6,531 bases of DNA from Clostridia bacterium (GCA_017508505.1 JAFVYT010000161.1:1-6531), one strand, 5' to 3'; positions 1 through 5,421 are shown, counted from the stretch's first letter. Notes: generated by a model from the letters alone, not told the origin. Program-made: numbers and translations.

Positions 1-8
1 CTCCCTTC
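1..8 (-). promoter_or_regulatory. Probable ribosome binding site of the gene after rplC (expected rplD)
   Basis: On the minus strand the bases just after the rplC stop read AGAAGGGAG, a purine-rich Shine-Dalgarno-like run that ends at the window edge. In the conserved S10 operon order the next gene is rplD (ribosomal protein L4), so its start codon should lie a few bases outside the window. The motif is visible. The identity of the next gene is inferred from conserved order only. Confidence 0.4.
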
Positions 9-15
9 TCTTGGA

Positions 16-645
16 TTACGCTTTTACGCTGTCACGGAGGAACACGATGCCGTTCTTCGCACCGGGAATGGCGCCGCGAACTGCGATGATGTTCTTTTCC
101 GCGTCGATTTTCACTACTTTAAGGTTCAGAATGGTTACCTGCTCGTTACCGTACTGGCCTGCCATCTTCTTGTTCTTGAAGATTCTGGCGGGGTCGATAA
201 CACCCATGGAACCGGACTGACGGTGAACAGGGCCGGTACCGTGAGTCATACGGAGGCGGTGAAGGTTCCATCTCTTGATGGCACCGGTGTATCCGTGACC
301 CTTGGTGATGCCGGTTACGTCAACGCTCTCGCCCTCTTCGAAGGTGGAGGCGGTGATCACGTCGCCGACGTTTGCCGCTTCTGCATTCTCAAGGCGGAAT
401 TCCTTCAGATACTTCTTGAAGACAACGCCGCTCTTCTTAAAATGTCCCTTTACGGGGTTGGTGAGTTTTCTTTCTGCGATGTCGGAAAAGCCGAGCTGGA
501 GTGCGCTATAACCGTCCTTGTCCATGGTTTTCTTCTGAACTACTGCACAGGGACCGGCTTCAATGAGAGTTACGGGAATCACAGCGCCGTTCTCAGTAAA
601 AAGCTGGGTCATTCCGATTTTCTTGCCGATAATTGCTTTCTTCAT
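16..645 (-). CDS. rplC: 50S ribosomal protein L3
   Basis: The gene encodes a 209-residue ribosomal protein L3, a large-subunit protein that binds 23S rRNA near the peptidyl transferase centre and is needed early in assembly. The N-terminus (MKKAIIGKKIGMTQLF) is the classic L3 start. The central GITKGHGYTGAIKRW and RMTHGTGPVHRQSGSMG stretches form the L3 loop region, followed by KNKKMAGQYGNEQVTILNLKVVKID, a full-length bacterial C-terminal core. The start is fixed by an AGGAGG five bases upstream of the ATG. It is the second gene of the S10 operon, 69 bases after rpsJ, and no promoter is visible in that gap. The length is normal and nothing looks broken. Confidence 0.97.
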   Translation of the reverse strand: MKKAIIGKKIGMTQLFTENGAVIPVTLIEAGPCAVVQKKTMDKDGYSALQLGFSDIAERKLTNPVKGHFKKSGVVFKKYLKEFRLENAEAANVGDVITASTFEEGESVDVTGITKGHGYTGAIKRWNLHRLRMTHGTGPVHRQSGSMGVIDPARIFKNKKMAGQYGNEQVTILNLKVVKIDAEKNIIAVRGAIPGAKNGIVFLRDSVKA

Positions 646-661
646 TTTTTCCTCCTAAAAA

Positions 662-691
662 CATGTTATTGGTTGGGGGTCTCCCAACATG
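662..691 (-). other. Alternative hairpins in the rpsJ-rplC gap
   Basis: Two overlapping inverted repeats sit between rpsJ and the rplC ribosome site. GTTGGG/CCCAAC (672-677 with 683-688, 5-base loop) and CATGTT/AACATG (662-667 with 686-691) share bases 686-688, so they cannot both form completely. No U-run follows, so this is not a terminator. It could influence translation of rplC or mark an mRNA processing point. Only the base pairing is seen; a function is speculative. Confidence 0.4.
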
Positions 692-714
692 ACTCGTTTT
701 CCGGGTTGATCGGT

Positions 715-1029
715 TTACTCGAAACGGTATTCCAATTCAACGCCGGCGGGAAGCTCGATCGACATCAGTGCGTCAACGGTAGCCTTGGAAGGGTTGAGCA
801 CGTCGATGAGTCTCTTGTGGGTGCGAAGCTCGAACTGTTCGCGGGAATCCTTGTACTTGTGAACTGCACGCAAGATGGTCACGATTTCCTTTTCGGTGGG
901 CAGCGGGATGGGGCCGGACACCTTGGAACCCTGACGTTTTGCAGTCTCGACAATTTTCTCCGCGCTCTGGTCGATGATCGTGTGATCATACGCCTTGAGT
1001 CTGATGCGAATCTTCTCGTTCTTTGCCAT
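715..1029 (-). CDS. rpsJ: 30S ribosomal protein S10
   Basis: The 104-residue product is ribosomal protein S10, also known as NusE, a small-subunit head protein that doubles as a transcription antitermination factor by binding NusB and NusG. The whole sequence is family-typical: [28 protein letters not shown] at the N-terminus, then [43 protein letters not shown] and a C-terminal PAGVELE. An AGGAGG seven bases before the ATG sets the start. It is the first gene of the S10 operon and is followed by rplC. Transcription probably begins about 250 bases upstream at the strong promoter at 1285-1313. Confidence 0.98.
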   Translation of the reverse strand: MAKNEKIRIRLKAYDHTIIDQSAEKIVETAKRQGSKVSGPIPLPTEKEIVTILRAVHKYKDSREQFELRTHKRLIDVLNPSKATVDALMSIELPAGVELEYRFE

Positions 1030-1278
1030 TTTTTTGCCTCCTATTAATTATTTTTTTGCTGTTCCCCGGGTCGGGAACGCCTGCTTGCCTGGTGGGAAGC
1101 GCGAGCTGAATACGCGCCCGGGTGTTTCTTTTCACCCTCAGTAAATGACTCCGCCTCAGGCGGATACCTCAGGCGGAGAAAGCAGTATACACTCGCTTTC
1201 GCCCGATTTTCGGACATGCTCCGCGGAAAAACCTGCGATTTTGACGCAGCAACCTCCCGCTTCTACGCTCGCCAAGCA
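1030..1278 (-). promoter_or_regulatory. Long, hairpin-rich 5' leader of the S10 operon (candidate cis-regulatory RNA)
   Basis: About 250 bases separate the predicted transcription start from rpsJ, and on the minus strand they contain successive inverted repeats. CTGCG/CGCAG (1245-1249 with 1233-1237) is followed by GTTTTT, attenuator-like but only 5 bp. GAAAGC/GCTTTC (1195-1200 with 1178-1183) has further pairing inside it. CTCCGCCT/AGGCGGAG (1178-1171 with 1156-1149) has a perfect 8-bp stem. GGGTG/CACCC, GCGCG/CGCGC and GTTCCC/GGGAAC follow before the AGGAGG of rpsJ. In gammaproteobacteria L4 represses its own operon through an S10 leader. Whether this unrelated-looking leader is regulated is unknown; the structures are seen and the regulation is inferred. 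Confidence 0.45.
1149..1178. repeat. Short direct and inverted repeat in the S10 leader
   Basis: The 11-base unit CCTCAGGCGGA occurs twice close together (1154-1164 and 1168-1177 with one differing context base), and the same block forms two alternative stems: CCGCC/GGCGG at 1151-1163 and CTCCGCCT/AGGCGGAG at 1149-1178. The choice between a small and a larger hairpin is the kind of arrangement seen in switching leaders, but it may also be a simple local duplication. Confidence 0.5.
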
Positions 1279-1284
1279 AAGTCG

Positions 1285-1313
1285 ATTATACTAAATAGTA
1301 GAAAAATGTGCAA
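1285..1313 (-). promoter_or_regulatory. Sigma-A promoter of the S10 operon
   Basis: On the minus strand TTGCAC (1313-1308) and a perfect TATAAT (1290-1285) are separated by exactly 17 bases, close to the ideal vegetative promoter. The first transcribed base should be near 1278. It reads into the leader of rpsJ, so it is the evident promoter of the ribosomal protein operon. This also shows that the S10 operon here does not need read-through from tuf. Confidence 0.88.
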
Positions 1314-1374
1314 GTATTATGGAAATAATTCAAAAAATGTTTACAATTCTCCTTCAAAAATCGGGTCTTTTTTC

Positions 1375-1397
1375 GCATTTTTCTTCTTGACAAATGC
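1375..1397. promoter_or_regulatory. Dyad and lone TTGACA upstream of the plus-strand membrane gene
   Basis: An inverted repeat GCATTT (1375-1380) and AAATGC (1392-1397) brackets an 11-base spacer that contains most of a consensus TTGACA at 1387-1392. No convincing -10 box lies 16-19 bases downstream of that hexamer (the bases there are A-rich without TATAAT similarity). It could be an operator or a weak promoter for the gene starting at 1432. Neither role is established. Confidence 0.25.
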
Positions 1398-1431
1398 AAA
1401 AATAAGGAAAAACAAGGTGCGGAGGTACCAA

Positions 1432-1839
1432 ATGCGGCATTCATTTTTTCGTTATCCCCTTCTTTTTCTGTCAGGAGCCGTCCTCTATCCCCTGATCGAG
1501 GTGGTTTTTCGCGGGTGGACTCACGTTTCCATGGCGCTCCTCGGTGGGATCTGCCTTTTGGCCATTGATCTGATCGACACCCTCGCAGGGCGCTTACGCA
1601 AGGTATGGAAAGGAATGCTCTGTGCTGTCGTGATCACCCAGCTGGAGCTGATCTGCGGGCTTTTGGTCAACCGTCTCTGGAAGCTCGGGGTTTGGGACTA
1701 TTCGCACCTCCCCTTTCATCTTGCCGGGCAGATCTGTCCCCTCTTCAGCTTTTTTTGGTTCCTGCTTTCCCTGATCGCGCTCAACCTTTTTGCTCTGGAA
1801 AGAAGGATTTACGGCCGCAAACTGTTTTCTTCCCGCTGA
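1432..1839 (+). CDS. Putative CmpB-family (PF06541) integral membrane protein
   Basis: The 135-residue product has four probable membrane helices (about residues 8-26, 31-50, 61-80 and 99-122) and a basic C-terminus. The segment WDYSHLPFHLAGQICPLFSF (residues 88-107) matches the hallmark of the PF06541 family, named putative ABC transporter permease CmpB-like, which is common in Clostridia and of unproven function. The start is chosen because GGAGG lies six bases before this ATG. The same frame is open further upstream, but there is no ribosome site there and the residues are not protein-like. It is the only plus-strand gene here, diverges from the S10 operon and ends before a bidirectional terminator. 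No ATPase gene is adjacent, so a transporter role is not supported by context. Confidence 0.85.
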   Translation: MRHSFFRYPLLFLSGAVLYPLIEVVFRGWTHVSMALLGGICLLAIDLIDTLAGRLRKVWKGMLCAVVITQLELICGLLVNRLWKLGVWDYSHLPFHLAGQICPLFSFFWFLLSLIALNLFALERRIYGRKLFSSR

Positions 1840-1878
1840 AAAGGGCTTCTTTCCTTCTATTATATATCGTAAAATAAA

Positions 1879-1916
1879 GAAGAAAAGACAAGGGGGCAAC
1901 CCCTTGTCTTTTCTTC
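1879..1916. terminator. Bidirectional intrinsic terminator with 17-bp stem
   Basis: Bases 1879-1895 pair perfectly with 1900-1916, leaving a GCAA tetraloop on the plus strand. The stem core is GACAAGGGG/CCCCTTGTC, with A-rich and T-rich flanks that supply U-tracts in both directions: TTTTCTTC for plus-strand transcripts and TTTTCTTCTTTATTTTA for minus-strand transcripts. It lies 39 bases after the stop of the plus-strand membrane gene and 6 bases after the stop of khpA, so it ends both converging transcripts. Confidence 0.92.
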
Positions 1917-1922
1917 GGAAGA

Positions 1923-2150
1923 TCAGATGATGTCCACCATAACCTTCTTGTTTTCTTTCGTGGCGCAAGCTTTCATAACGGAACGGATCGCTTTCGCAAT
2001 TCTTCCCTGCTTGCCGATCACTTTACCCATATCCTCGGGCGCCACGCTGAGCTCCAGATGAAGTACGTTTCCGTCCTCCCGCTCAACCACGACAACCTCT
2101 TCGGGCTTCGAAACCAGCGCCTTCGCGATATCAATGAGTATTTGTTTCAT
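1923..2150 (-). CDS. khpA: KH-domain RNA-binding protein KhpA (YlqC)
   Basis: The 75-residue product is a single type-II KH domain. The GxxG loop that contacts RNA is visible as GKQG within MGKVIGKQGRIAKAIRS, and the length matches the KhpA family. In other Firmicutes KhpA pairs with KhpB (Jag/EloR) as an RNA chaperone linked to cell elongation and division. The start is placed at MKQILIDIAKAL because GGAG lies six bases upstream. The frame continues upstream through rpsP, but that extension is basic, lacks a ribosome site and overlaps rpsP. It follows rpsP by 14 bases, the usual order, and is the last gene of its operon, directly before a terminator. Confidence 0.94.
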   Translation of the reverse strand: MKQILIDIAKALVSKPEEVVVVEREDGNVLHLELSVAPEDMGKVIGKQGRIAKAIRSVMKACATKENKKVMVDII

Positions 2151-2164
2151 CTCGTACTCCTTGA

Positions 2165-2410
2165 TTATTCGATTACGCCGCTCTTCTTGAGAAGGCTTTT
2201 TGCGGTCTCGGTGGGCTGTGCGCCGTTGGAGATCCACTTCTTTGCTGCTTCTACGTCAATGCTGATTGCGGGGGGATCCATAAGAGGATTGTAGGTACCG
2301 ATCTCTTCGATGAATCTGCCATCACGGGGATAGCGGGAATCTGCAACCACAACGCGGTAGAAGGGAGCCTTCTTAGCACCCATTCTTCTGAGTCTGATCT
2401 TTACTGCCAT
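2165..2410 (-). CDS. rpsP: 30S ribosomal protein S16
   Basis: The 81-residue product is ribosomal protein S16, a small-subunit assembly protein bound to the 5' domain of 16S rRNA. The sequence [26 protein letters not shown] followed by [15 protein letters not shown] and a [14 protein letters not shown] end covers the full family from start to finish at normal length. An AGGAGGTG nine or so bases upstream of the ATG supports the start. It lies 31 bases after ffh and 14 before khpA, in the conserved Firmicute order. In many relatives the operon goes on with rimM, trmD and rplS, which are absent here. Confidence 0.98.
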   Translation of the reverse strand: MAVKIRLRRMGAKKAPFYRVVVADSRYPRDGRFIEEIGTYNPLMDPPAISIDVEAAKKWISNGAQPTETAKSLLKKSGVIE

Positions 2411-2441
2411 GATTTCACCTCCTTTGATATCTTAAAACCCC

Positions 2442-3767
2442 TTAAAACGGGAATTTCATTCTTCCGAACTTTCCTTTTTTTCCGGAAAGCTGCTTCATCA
2501 TCTTGTTCATCGCCTCGAACTGTCTGAGGAGTCGGTTGACCTCCTCCACCGTTTGTCCGCAGCCTGCGGCAATTCTCTTCTTACGGGATGAATTGATGAT
2601 GTCGGGCTTCTGACGCTCCTTGGGCGTCATCGACTGGATGATGGCCTTCGTCCGATCCAGCTGTTTTTCATCGATCTTGGCGTCCTTCAGGGCGCCTGCG
2701 TTCATTCCGGGGATCATACCCATCAGCTGGTCCAAGGAGCCCATTTTCTTGAGCTGCTCGAACTGCTCCATATAATCCTCCAGGGTGAAGCTGTTCTGGC
2801 GGAGCTTCTGCTCCATCTCCTTCGCCTTCTTTTCGTCAAAGGCTGCCTCCGCACGGTCGATCAGAGTCATTACGTCGCCCATGCCGATGATACGGCTCGC
2901 CATACGGTCGGGATAGAAGGGCTCGATCTGATCCAGCTTTTCCCCCACGCCGATAAACTTGATGGGCTTGCCCGTTACGAAGCGGACGGAAAGCGCCGCG
3001 CCGCCGCGGGTGTCACCGTCAAGCTTGGTAAGAATGACGCCGGTGATATCAAGAAGCTCGTTGAAGCTTTCCGCTACGTTCACCGCGTCCTGACCGGTCA
3101 TGGCATCCACCACCAAAAGGATCTCCGTGGGAGCGACCGTTTCCTTGATGCGGCGAAGCTCGTCCATCAGCGCCTCGTCCACGTGGAGGCGGCCCGCCGT
3201 ATCGAGAATGACCAGATCGTGGGCATTGTTTTCTGCGTACTTGACGCCCTCGCGGGCGATCCTGACGGCGTCCTTGCAATCCTCCAAGGCAAAAACGGGA
3301 ACCTCGACCTGCTCTCCGACCACCTTCAGCTGGGTAATGGCGGCGGGACGGTAGATATCGCAAGCAACCAGAAGCGGACGCTTCCCTTGCTTTTTCATCA
3401 TTTTGGCAAGCTTGGCAGAGTGGGTGGTTTTACCGCTGCCCTGAAGGCCGCACATCATCACCACCGTCGGGGGCTTGGAGGAGATCGTCAGCTTTTCGTT
3501 GGTTTGGCCCATAATGGCCACCAGCTCCTCCCGCACAATCTTAACGATGTGCTGATGGGGCAACAAGCTCTCCAAAACCTCCTGGCCGACGGCGCGCTCG
3601 CTGACGCGGGCAACGAACTCCTTCACGACCTTGAAGTTTACGTCTGCCTCCAAAAGTGCAAGCTTGATCTGCCGCATCCCCACCTTTACGTCGGCGGGGG
3701 TCAGCTTTCCTTTGTTTTTGAAGGACTGAAAGGCGGACGCCATCTTATCCATCAGACTTTGAAACAT
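2442..3767 (-). CDS. ffh: Signal recognition particle GTPase Ffh (SRP54)
   Basis: The 441-residue product is Ffh, which with 4.5S/6S-type SRP RNA binds signal sequences on ribosomes and targets them to FtsY and the Sec translocon. The order is N domain (residues 1-90), G domain, then M domain (from about 300). GTPase motifs are GLQGSGKT (107-114), DTAGR (189-193), TKLDGDTRGGA (247-257) and GVGE (273-276). The M domain carries the RNA-binding PDIINSSRKKRIAAGCG (388-404) and methionine-rich helices including MIPGM and MNKMMKQL. The start follows a GGAGGTGGGAG run. It lies 12 bases after ylxM and ahead of rpsP. Length is normal, with a basic tail GKKGKFGRMKF. Confidence 0.98.
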   Translation of the reverse strand: MFQSLMDKMASAFQSFKNKGKLTPADVKVGMRQIKLALLEADVNFKVVKEFVARVSERAVGQEVLESLLPHQHIVKIVREELVAIMGQTNEKLTISSKPPTVVMMCGLQGSGKTTHSAKLAKMMKKQGKRPLLVACDIYRPAAITQLKVVGEQVEVPVFALEDCKDAVRIAREGVKYAENNAHDLVILDTAGRLHVDEALMDELRRIKETVAPTEILLVVDAMTGQDAVNVAESFNELLDITGVILTKLDGDTRGGAALSVRFVTGKPIKFIGVGEKLDQIEPFYPDRMASRIIGMGDVMTLIDRAEAAFDEKKAKEMEQKLRQNSFTLEDYMEQFEQLKKMGSLDQLMGMIPGMNAGALKDAKIDEKQLDRTKAIIQSMTPKERQKPDIINSSRKKRIAAGCGQTVEEVNRLLRQFEAMNKMMKQLSGKKGKFGRMKFPF

Positions 3768-3779
3768 ACTCCCACCTCC

Positions 3780-4094
3780 TTACAAGATTTCACGGATGCG
3801 ATCCACGATCTCCCTGCGCTTTTCCTCCTCTGCCTCCTTCAGGGCGTCGCAAAGTCGGGAAAGCTCTTTTCTCTTTTCCGCAAGGCCGATCTTCTCCTCA
3901 TAAGAGAGAAGCTCCTTTTTGGTTCTTCCCACAAGGTCCCGAACGGCTTGACGGCTGGTACCCGTTTCCTCCGCGATTTCAGAAAGAGACAGATCCGAGA
4001 GAAAATACCCCTCGAACACCTCCCTCTTCTTATCCGAAAGAAGCGGTGCATAGAGATCGTAGAGAAGAGCGAGGGACAGATCCTTTTCAAACAT
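3780..4094 (-). CDS. ylxM: YlxM/p13-like helix-turn-helix protein
   Basis: The 104-residue product belongs to the YlxM family, a small protein encoded immediately before ffh in most Firmicutes and associated with the SRP pathway. Residues about 36-58 (LSEIAEETGTSRQAVRDLVGRTKKEL) form a sigma-region-4-like helix-turn-helix, and residues 66-104 are a charged helix likely to coil. The N-terminal LLYDLYAPLLSDKKREVFEGYFLSDLS is the family's usual opening. A doubled GGAGGAGG lies six bases before the ATG. It is the first gene of the ylxM-ffh-rpsP-khpA operon, read from the promoter at 4142-4169. The helix-turn-helix could bind nucleic acid, but this is not shown here. Confidence 0.93.
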   Translation of the reverse strand: MFEKDLSLALLYDLYAPLLSDKKREVFEGYFLSDLSLSEIAEETGTSRQAVRDLVGRTKKELLSYEEKIGLAEKRKELSRLCDALKEAEEEKRREIVDRIREIL

Positions 4095-4110
4095 ACGGTC
4101 CCTCCTCCTT

Positions 4111-4135
4111 GGTGTAAATATTTTTTCTTTACACC
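4111..4135 (-). promoter_or_regulatory. Perfect stem-loop at the 5' end of the ylxM-ffh mRNA
   Basis: On the minus strand GGTGTAAA (4135-4128) and TTTACACC (4118-4111) form an 8-bp stem with a 9-base A-rich loop. The predicted transcription start is about 4135-4136, so the stem is nearly the first thing transcribed, and its 3' arm ends right against the AAGGAGG ribosome site of ylxM. It could protect the mRNA end, hinder ribosome loading, or be a DNA dyad for a repressor overlapping the start site. The dyad is seen; which role applies is unknown. Confidence 0.6.
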
Positions 4136-4141
4136 TGCACT

Positions 4142-4169
4142 ATTATACCAAAGAATTTCTCTTTGTCAA
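4142..4169 (-). promoter_or_regulatory. Sigma-A promoter of the ylxM-ffh-rpsP-khpA operon
   Basis: The minus strand reads TTGACA (4169-4164), a 16-base spacer ending in TGG, then TATAAT (4147-4142). Both hexamers are perfect consensus and the TG one base upstream of the -10 makes it an extended -10 promoter. Expected start of transcription is near 4135. It begins directly after the U-tract of the upstream terminator. Confidence 0.9.
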
Positions 4170-4171
4170 GA

Positions 4172-4206
4172 GAAAAAAGAAAAAAAGATCCGATTTTCGG
4201 ATCTTT
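4172..4206 (-). terminator. Intrinsic terminator of the tuf-ribU transcript
   Basis: On the minus strand AAAGATCCGA (4206-4197) pairs with TCGGATCTTT (4193-4184) around a three-base loop, followed by a long U-rich tract (TTTTTTTCTTTTTTC over 4186-4172). The first stem base is also the first base of the TGA stop codon of the membrane protein gene at 4206. It closes the ribU-kinase-membrane protein group and separates it from the ylxM promoter, whose -35 lies only two or three bases beyond the U-tract. Confidence 0.92.
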
Positions 4207-4838
4207 CATTCTGCGTCCCAGGCATCCTTACGGCGGCGGTAGACCTCGCCTCGCTCCGCCTCCTCGCAAAAAGCACTGAGGGTCATCAGGCGGTAGGAGC
4301 AAAAAAGCTCGTCGCCGTTTCCAACGTGAACCTTCTTGGTTTTGCGGACGACGGTCACGTCCCGGGAAACGGGATGAAACAAGAGAACCTTTTCCGCCCG
4401 ATCGTCTGTCTCGGATTCCAGATCGATGGAGAGCTTTGAGATGCTCACGCCGAAGTTAAACACGTTGATACGGGAGCGCACCCGACCGCCCGCCACGCCC
4501 AGAAGGCGCAGACGCCGATAGGTGTACAGCTCCGTTGGGCTCGCAAAGGAATGCTCCCGCAGCGGGTGATGTGCCGACAAAAGAGCCACCCGATAACGGA
4601 TTTTCGGTGTTTTCAGCTCAAAATCCGAGCCTCTTTGCCCCTGAAAGACGGAAAGAAACGGATTGCGAAGCCAAGTTATGGTACCGCAGCTTCGCTTGGC
4701 CAAGGAACGAAGAGACAAGACCAGTCGGAGCCGCTTCCACAGAAGTCCGACGTACGTAAAAACCGTAAACAAAACAAGCAAAGCAAAGCCAATGCCCAGA
4801 GCCTCCGCAAGAAGCAAAAGCAAAGTTTGAAGTGACAT
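4206..4838 (-). CDS. Single-pass membrane protein of unknown function
   Basis: The product is about 210 residues. Residues 5-34 form one long hydrophobic helix (LLLLLAEALGIGFALLVLFTVFTYVGLLW), followed by a strongly basic stretch (KRLRLVLSLRSLAKR), which by the positive-inside rule puts the rest in the cytoplasm. The remaining 160 or so residues are soluble, with many beta-type segments and a charged C-terminal tail. I recognise no family. The start is the ATG at 4838, seven bases after GGAGG; a GTG two codons earlier is too close to that site. The gene follows the kinase-like gene by 16 bases and ends in a terminator, so it is the last gene of the flavin-riboswitch transcript. A link to flavins is only a guess from position. 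Confidence 0.8.
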   Translation of the reverse strand: MSLQTLLLLLAEALGIGFALLVLFTVFTYVGLLWKRLRLVLSLRSLAKRSCGTITWLRNPFLSVFQGQRGSDFELKTPKIRYRVALLSAHHPLREHSFASPTELYTYRRLRLLGVAGGRVRSRINVFNFGVSISKLSIDLESETDDRAEKVLLFHPVSRDVTVVRKTKKVHVGNGDELFCSYRLMTLSAFCEEAERGEVYRRRKDAWDAE

Positions 4839-4854
4839 CCTCACTCCTCCTTTT

Positions 4855-5421
4855 TTAGTCCCTGGCGTGATAGATCACGTAGTCCGCTCGGGACGGGATT
4901 GAAAAATGCTCGAAATACGCTTCCTCCATCGGGATCCATTCCTCGAAGAAGCGTCGGTGCAGCCGCTCCGGGCGGGTCAGGATTCGTTCCCTTTGTACCT
5001 CGGGAGAAACCGTCAGAAAGGCAGTCAGGTCATAGGGCTCCCCAAAGGCAGGATGCAGGGAATAGCTCCCCTCCACTACCACGAGTCGGGCGGGCTTCAC
5101 TGCAACGGGCTCTCCCAATTCCCCCTTGGAGCATAGGTAGGGTCGGAAGGAAAAGCTCTCTCCCGCAAGCAGCGGCATCAGAACCTCCTTCCGAAACCGC
5201 TCCCGATCCAGGTTTACTCCCGGCTCCGCCAAGCGCTCGGGAGTTTTGTCCTTCGGCTGAAGAAAGAAGTCATCCATATGGATCACCGTCGCCCCAAAGG
5301 CCTCTTCCAGCGCTGCGGAAAAGGTGGTTTTTCCCGCACCGCAACGTCCGTCAATGGCAACGAGCACCCGATCCTGTCGAGCCAGAAGAGAATTTAAGCG
5401 AAACAAAAATGCGTTTTTCAT
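4855..5421 (-). CDS. Uridine-kinase-like P-loop kinase
   Basis: The 188-residue product has the layout of the uridine kinase/phosphoribulokinase-like NMP kinase fold. The Walker A motif is GRCGAGKT (residues 25-32), the acceptor-side acidic pair is in HMDDFF (48-53), the Walker-B-like strand is LVVVEGSYS (113-121), and the LID-like arginine-rich segment is around RILTRPERLHRRFF (146-159). Classical uridine kinases are somewhat longer and carry other signature residues, so the substrate is unsettled. Its ATG overlaps the ribU stop as ATGA and no good Shine-Dalgarno is visible, so it is probably translated by coupling to ribU. Its place behind an FMN riboswitch leaves open a flavin-related or vitamin-related substrate, but sequence does not prove it. 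Confidence 0.82.
   Translation of the reverse strand: MKNAFLFRLNSLLARQDRVLVAIDGRCGAGKTTFSAALEEAFGATVIHMDDFFLQPKDKTPERLAEPGVNLDRERFRKEVLMPLLAGESFSFRPYLCSKGELGEPVAVKPARLVVVEGSYSLHPAFGEPYDLTAFLTVSPEVQRERILTRPERLHRRFFEEWIPMEEAYFEHFSIPSRADYVIYHARD

Noticed and set aside
223..1047. A plus-strand open frame of 274 codons opposite rplC and rpsJ
   Set aside because: It is the reverse-strand shadow of two certain ribosomal protein genes and their intergenic gap, with no ribosome site.
1051..1075. Terminator on the plus strand at the GTTCCC/GGGAAC stem
   Set aside because: The T-run precedes the stem on the plus strand and no gene lies upstream of it in that direction. On the minus strand the run after it is A-rich, so neither direction fits an intrinsic terminator.
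1149..1178. Possible CRISPR-like repeat
   Set aside because: Only two 11-base units separated by a few bases, with no spacer-sized gaps and no cas gene. It is better explained as part of an RNA hairpin.
1216..1431. Upstream extension of the CmpB-like gene
   Set aside because: The added residues have no hydrophobic or family character, no ribosome site precedes the upstream start, and the stretch covers the S10 promoter. The ATG at 1432 has GGAGG six bases ahead.
2151..2237. N-terminal extension of KhpA by 29 residues
   Set aside because: It overlaps rpsP, has no ribosome site and is not like any KhpA. The ATG at 2150 has GGAG at correct spacing and gives the family's usual length.
3183..4439. 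A long plus-strand open frame of 418 codons across ffh, ylxM and their promoter
   Set aside because: It is antisense to clearly recognised genes, runs through the promoter and terminator at 4111-4206, and its product resembles no protein family. Long antisense frames are common opposite codon-biased genes.
4839..4844. GTG start two codons upstream for the membrane protein
   Set aside because: The GTG is only one base from the GGAGG, too close to work, whereas the ATG at 4838 is seven bases away.
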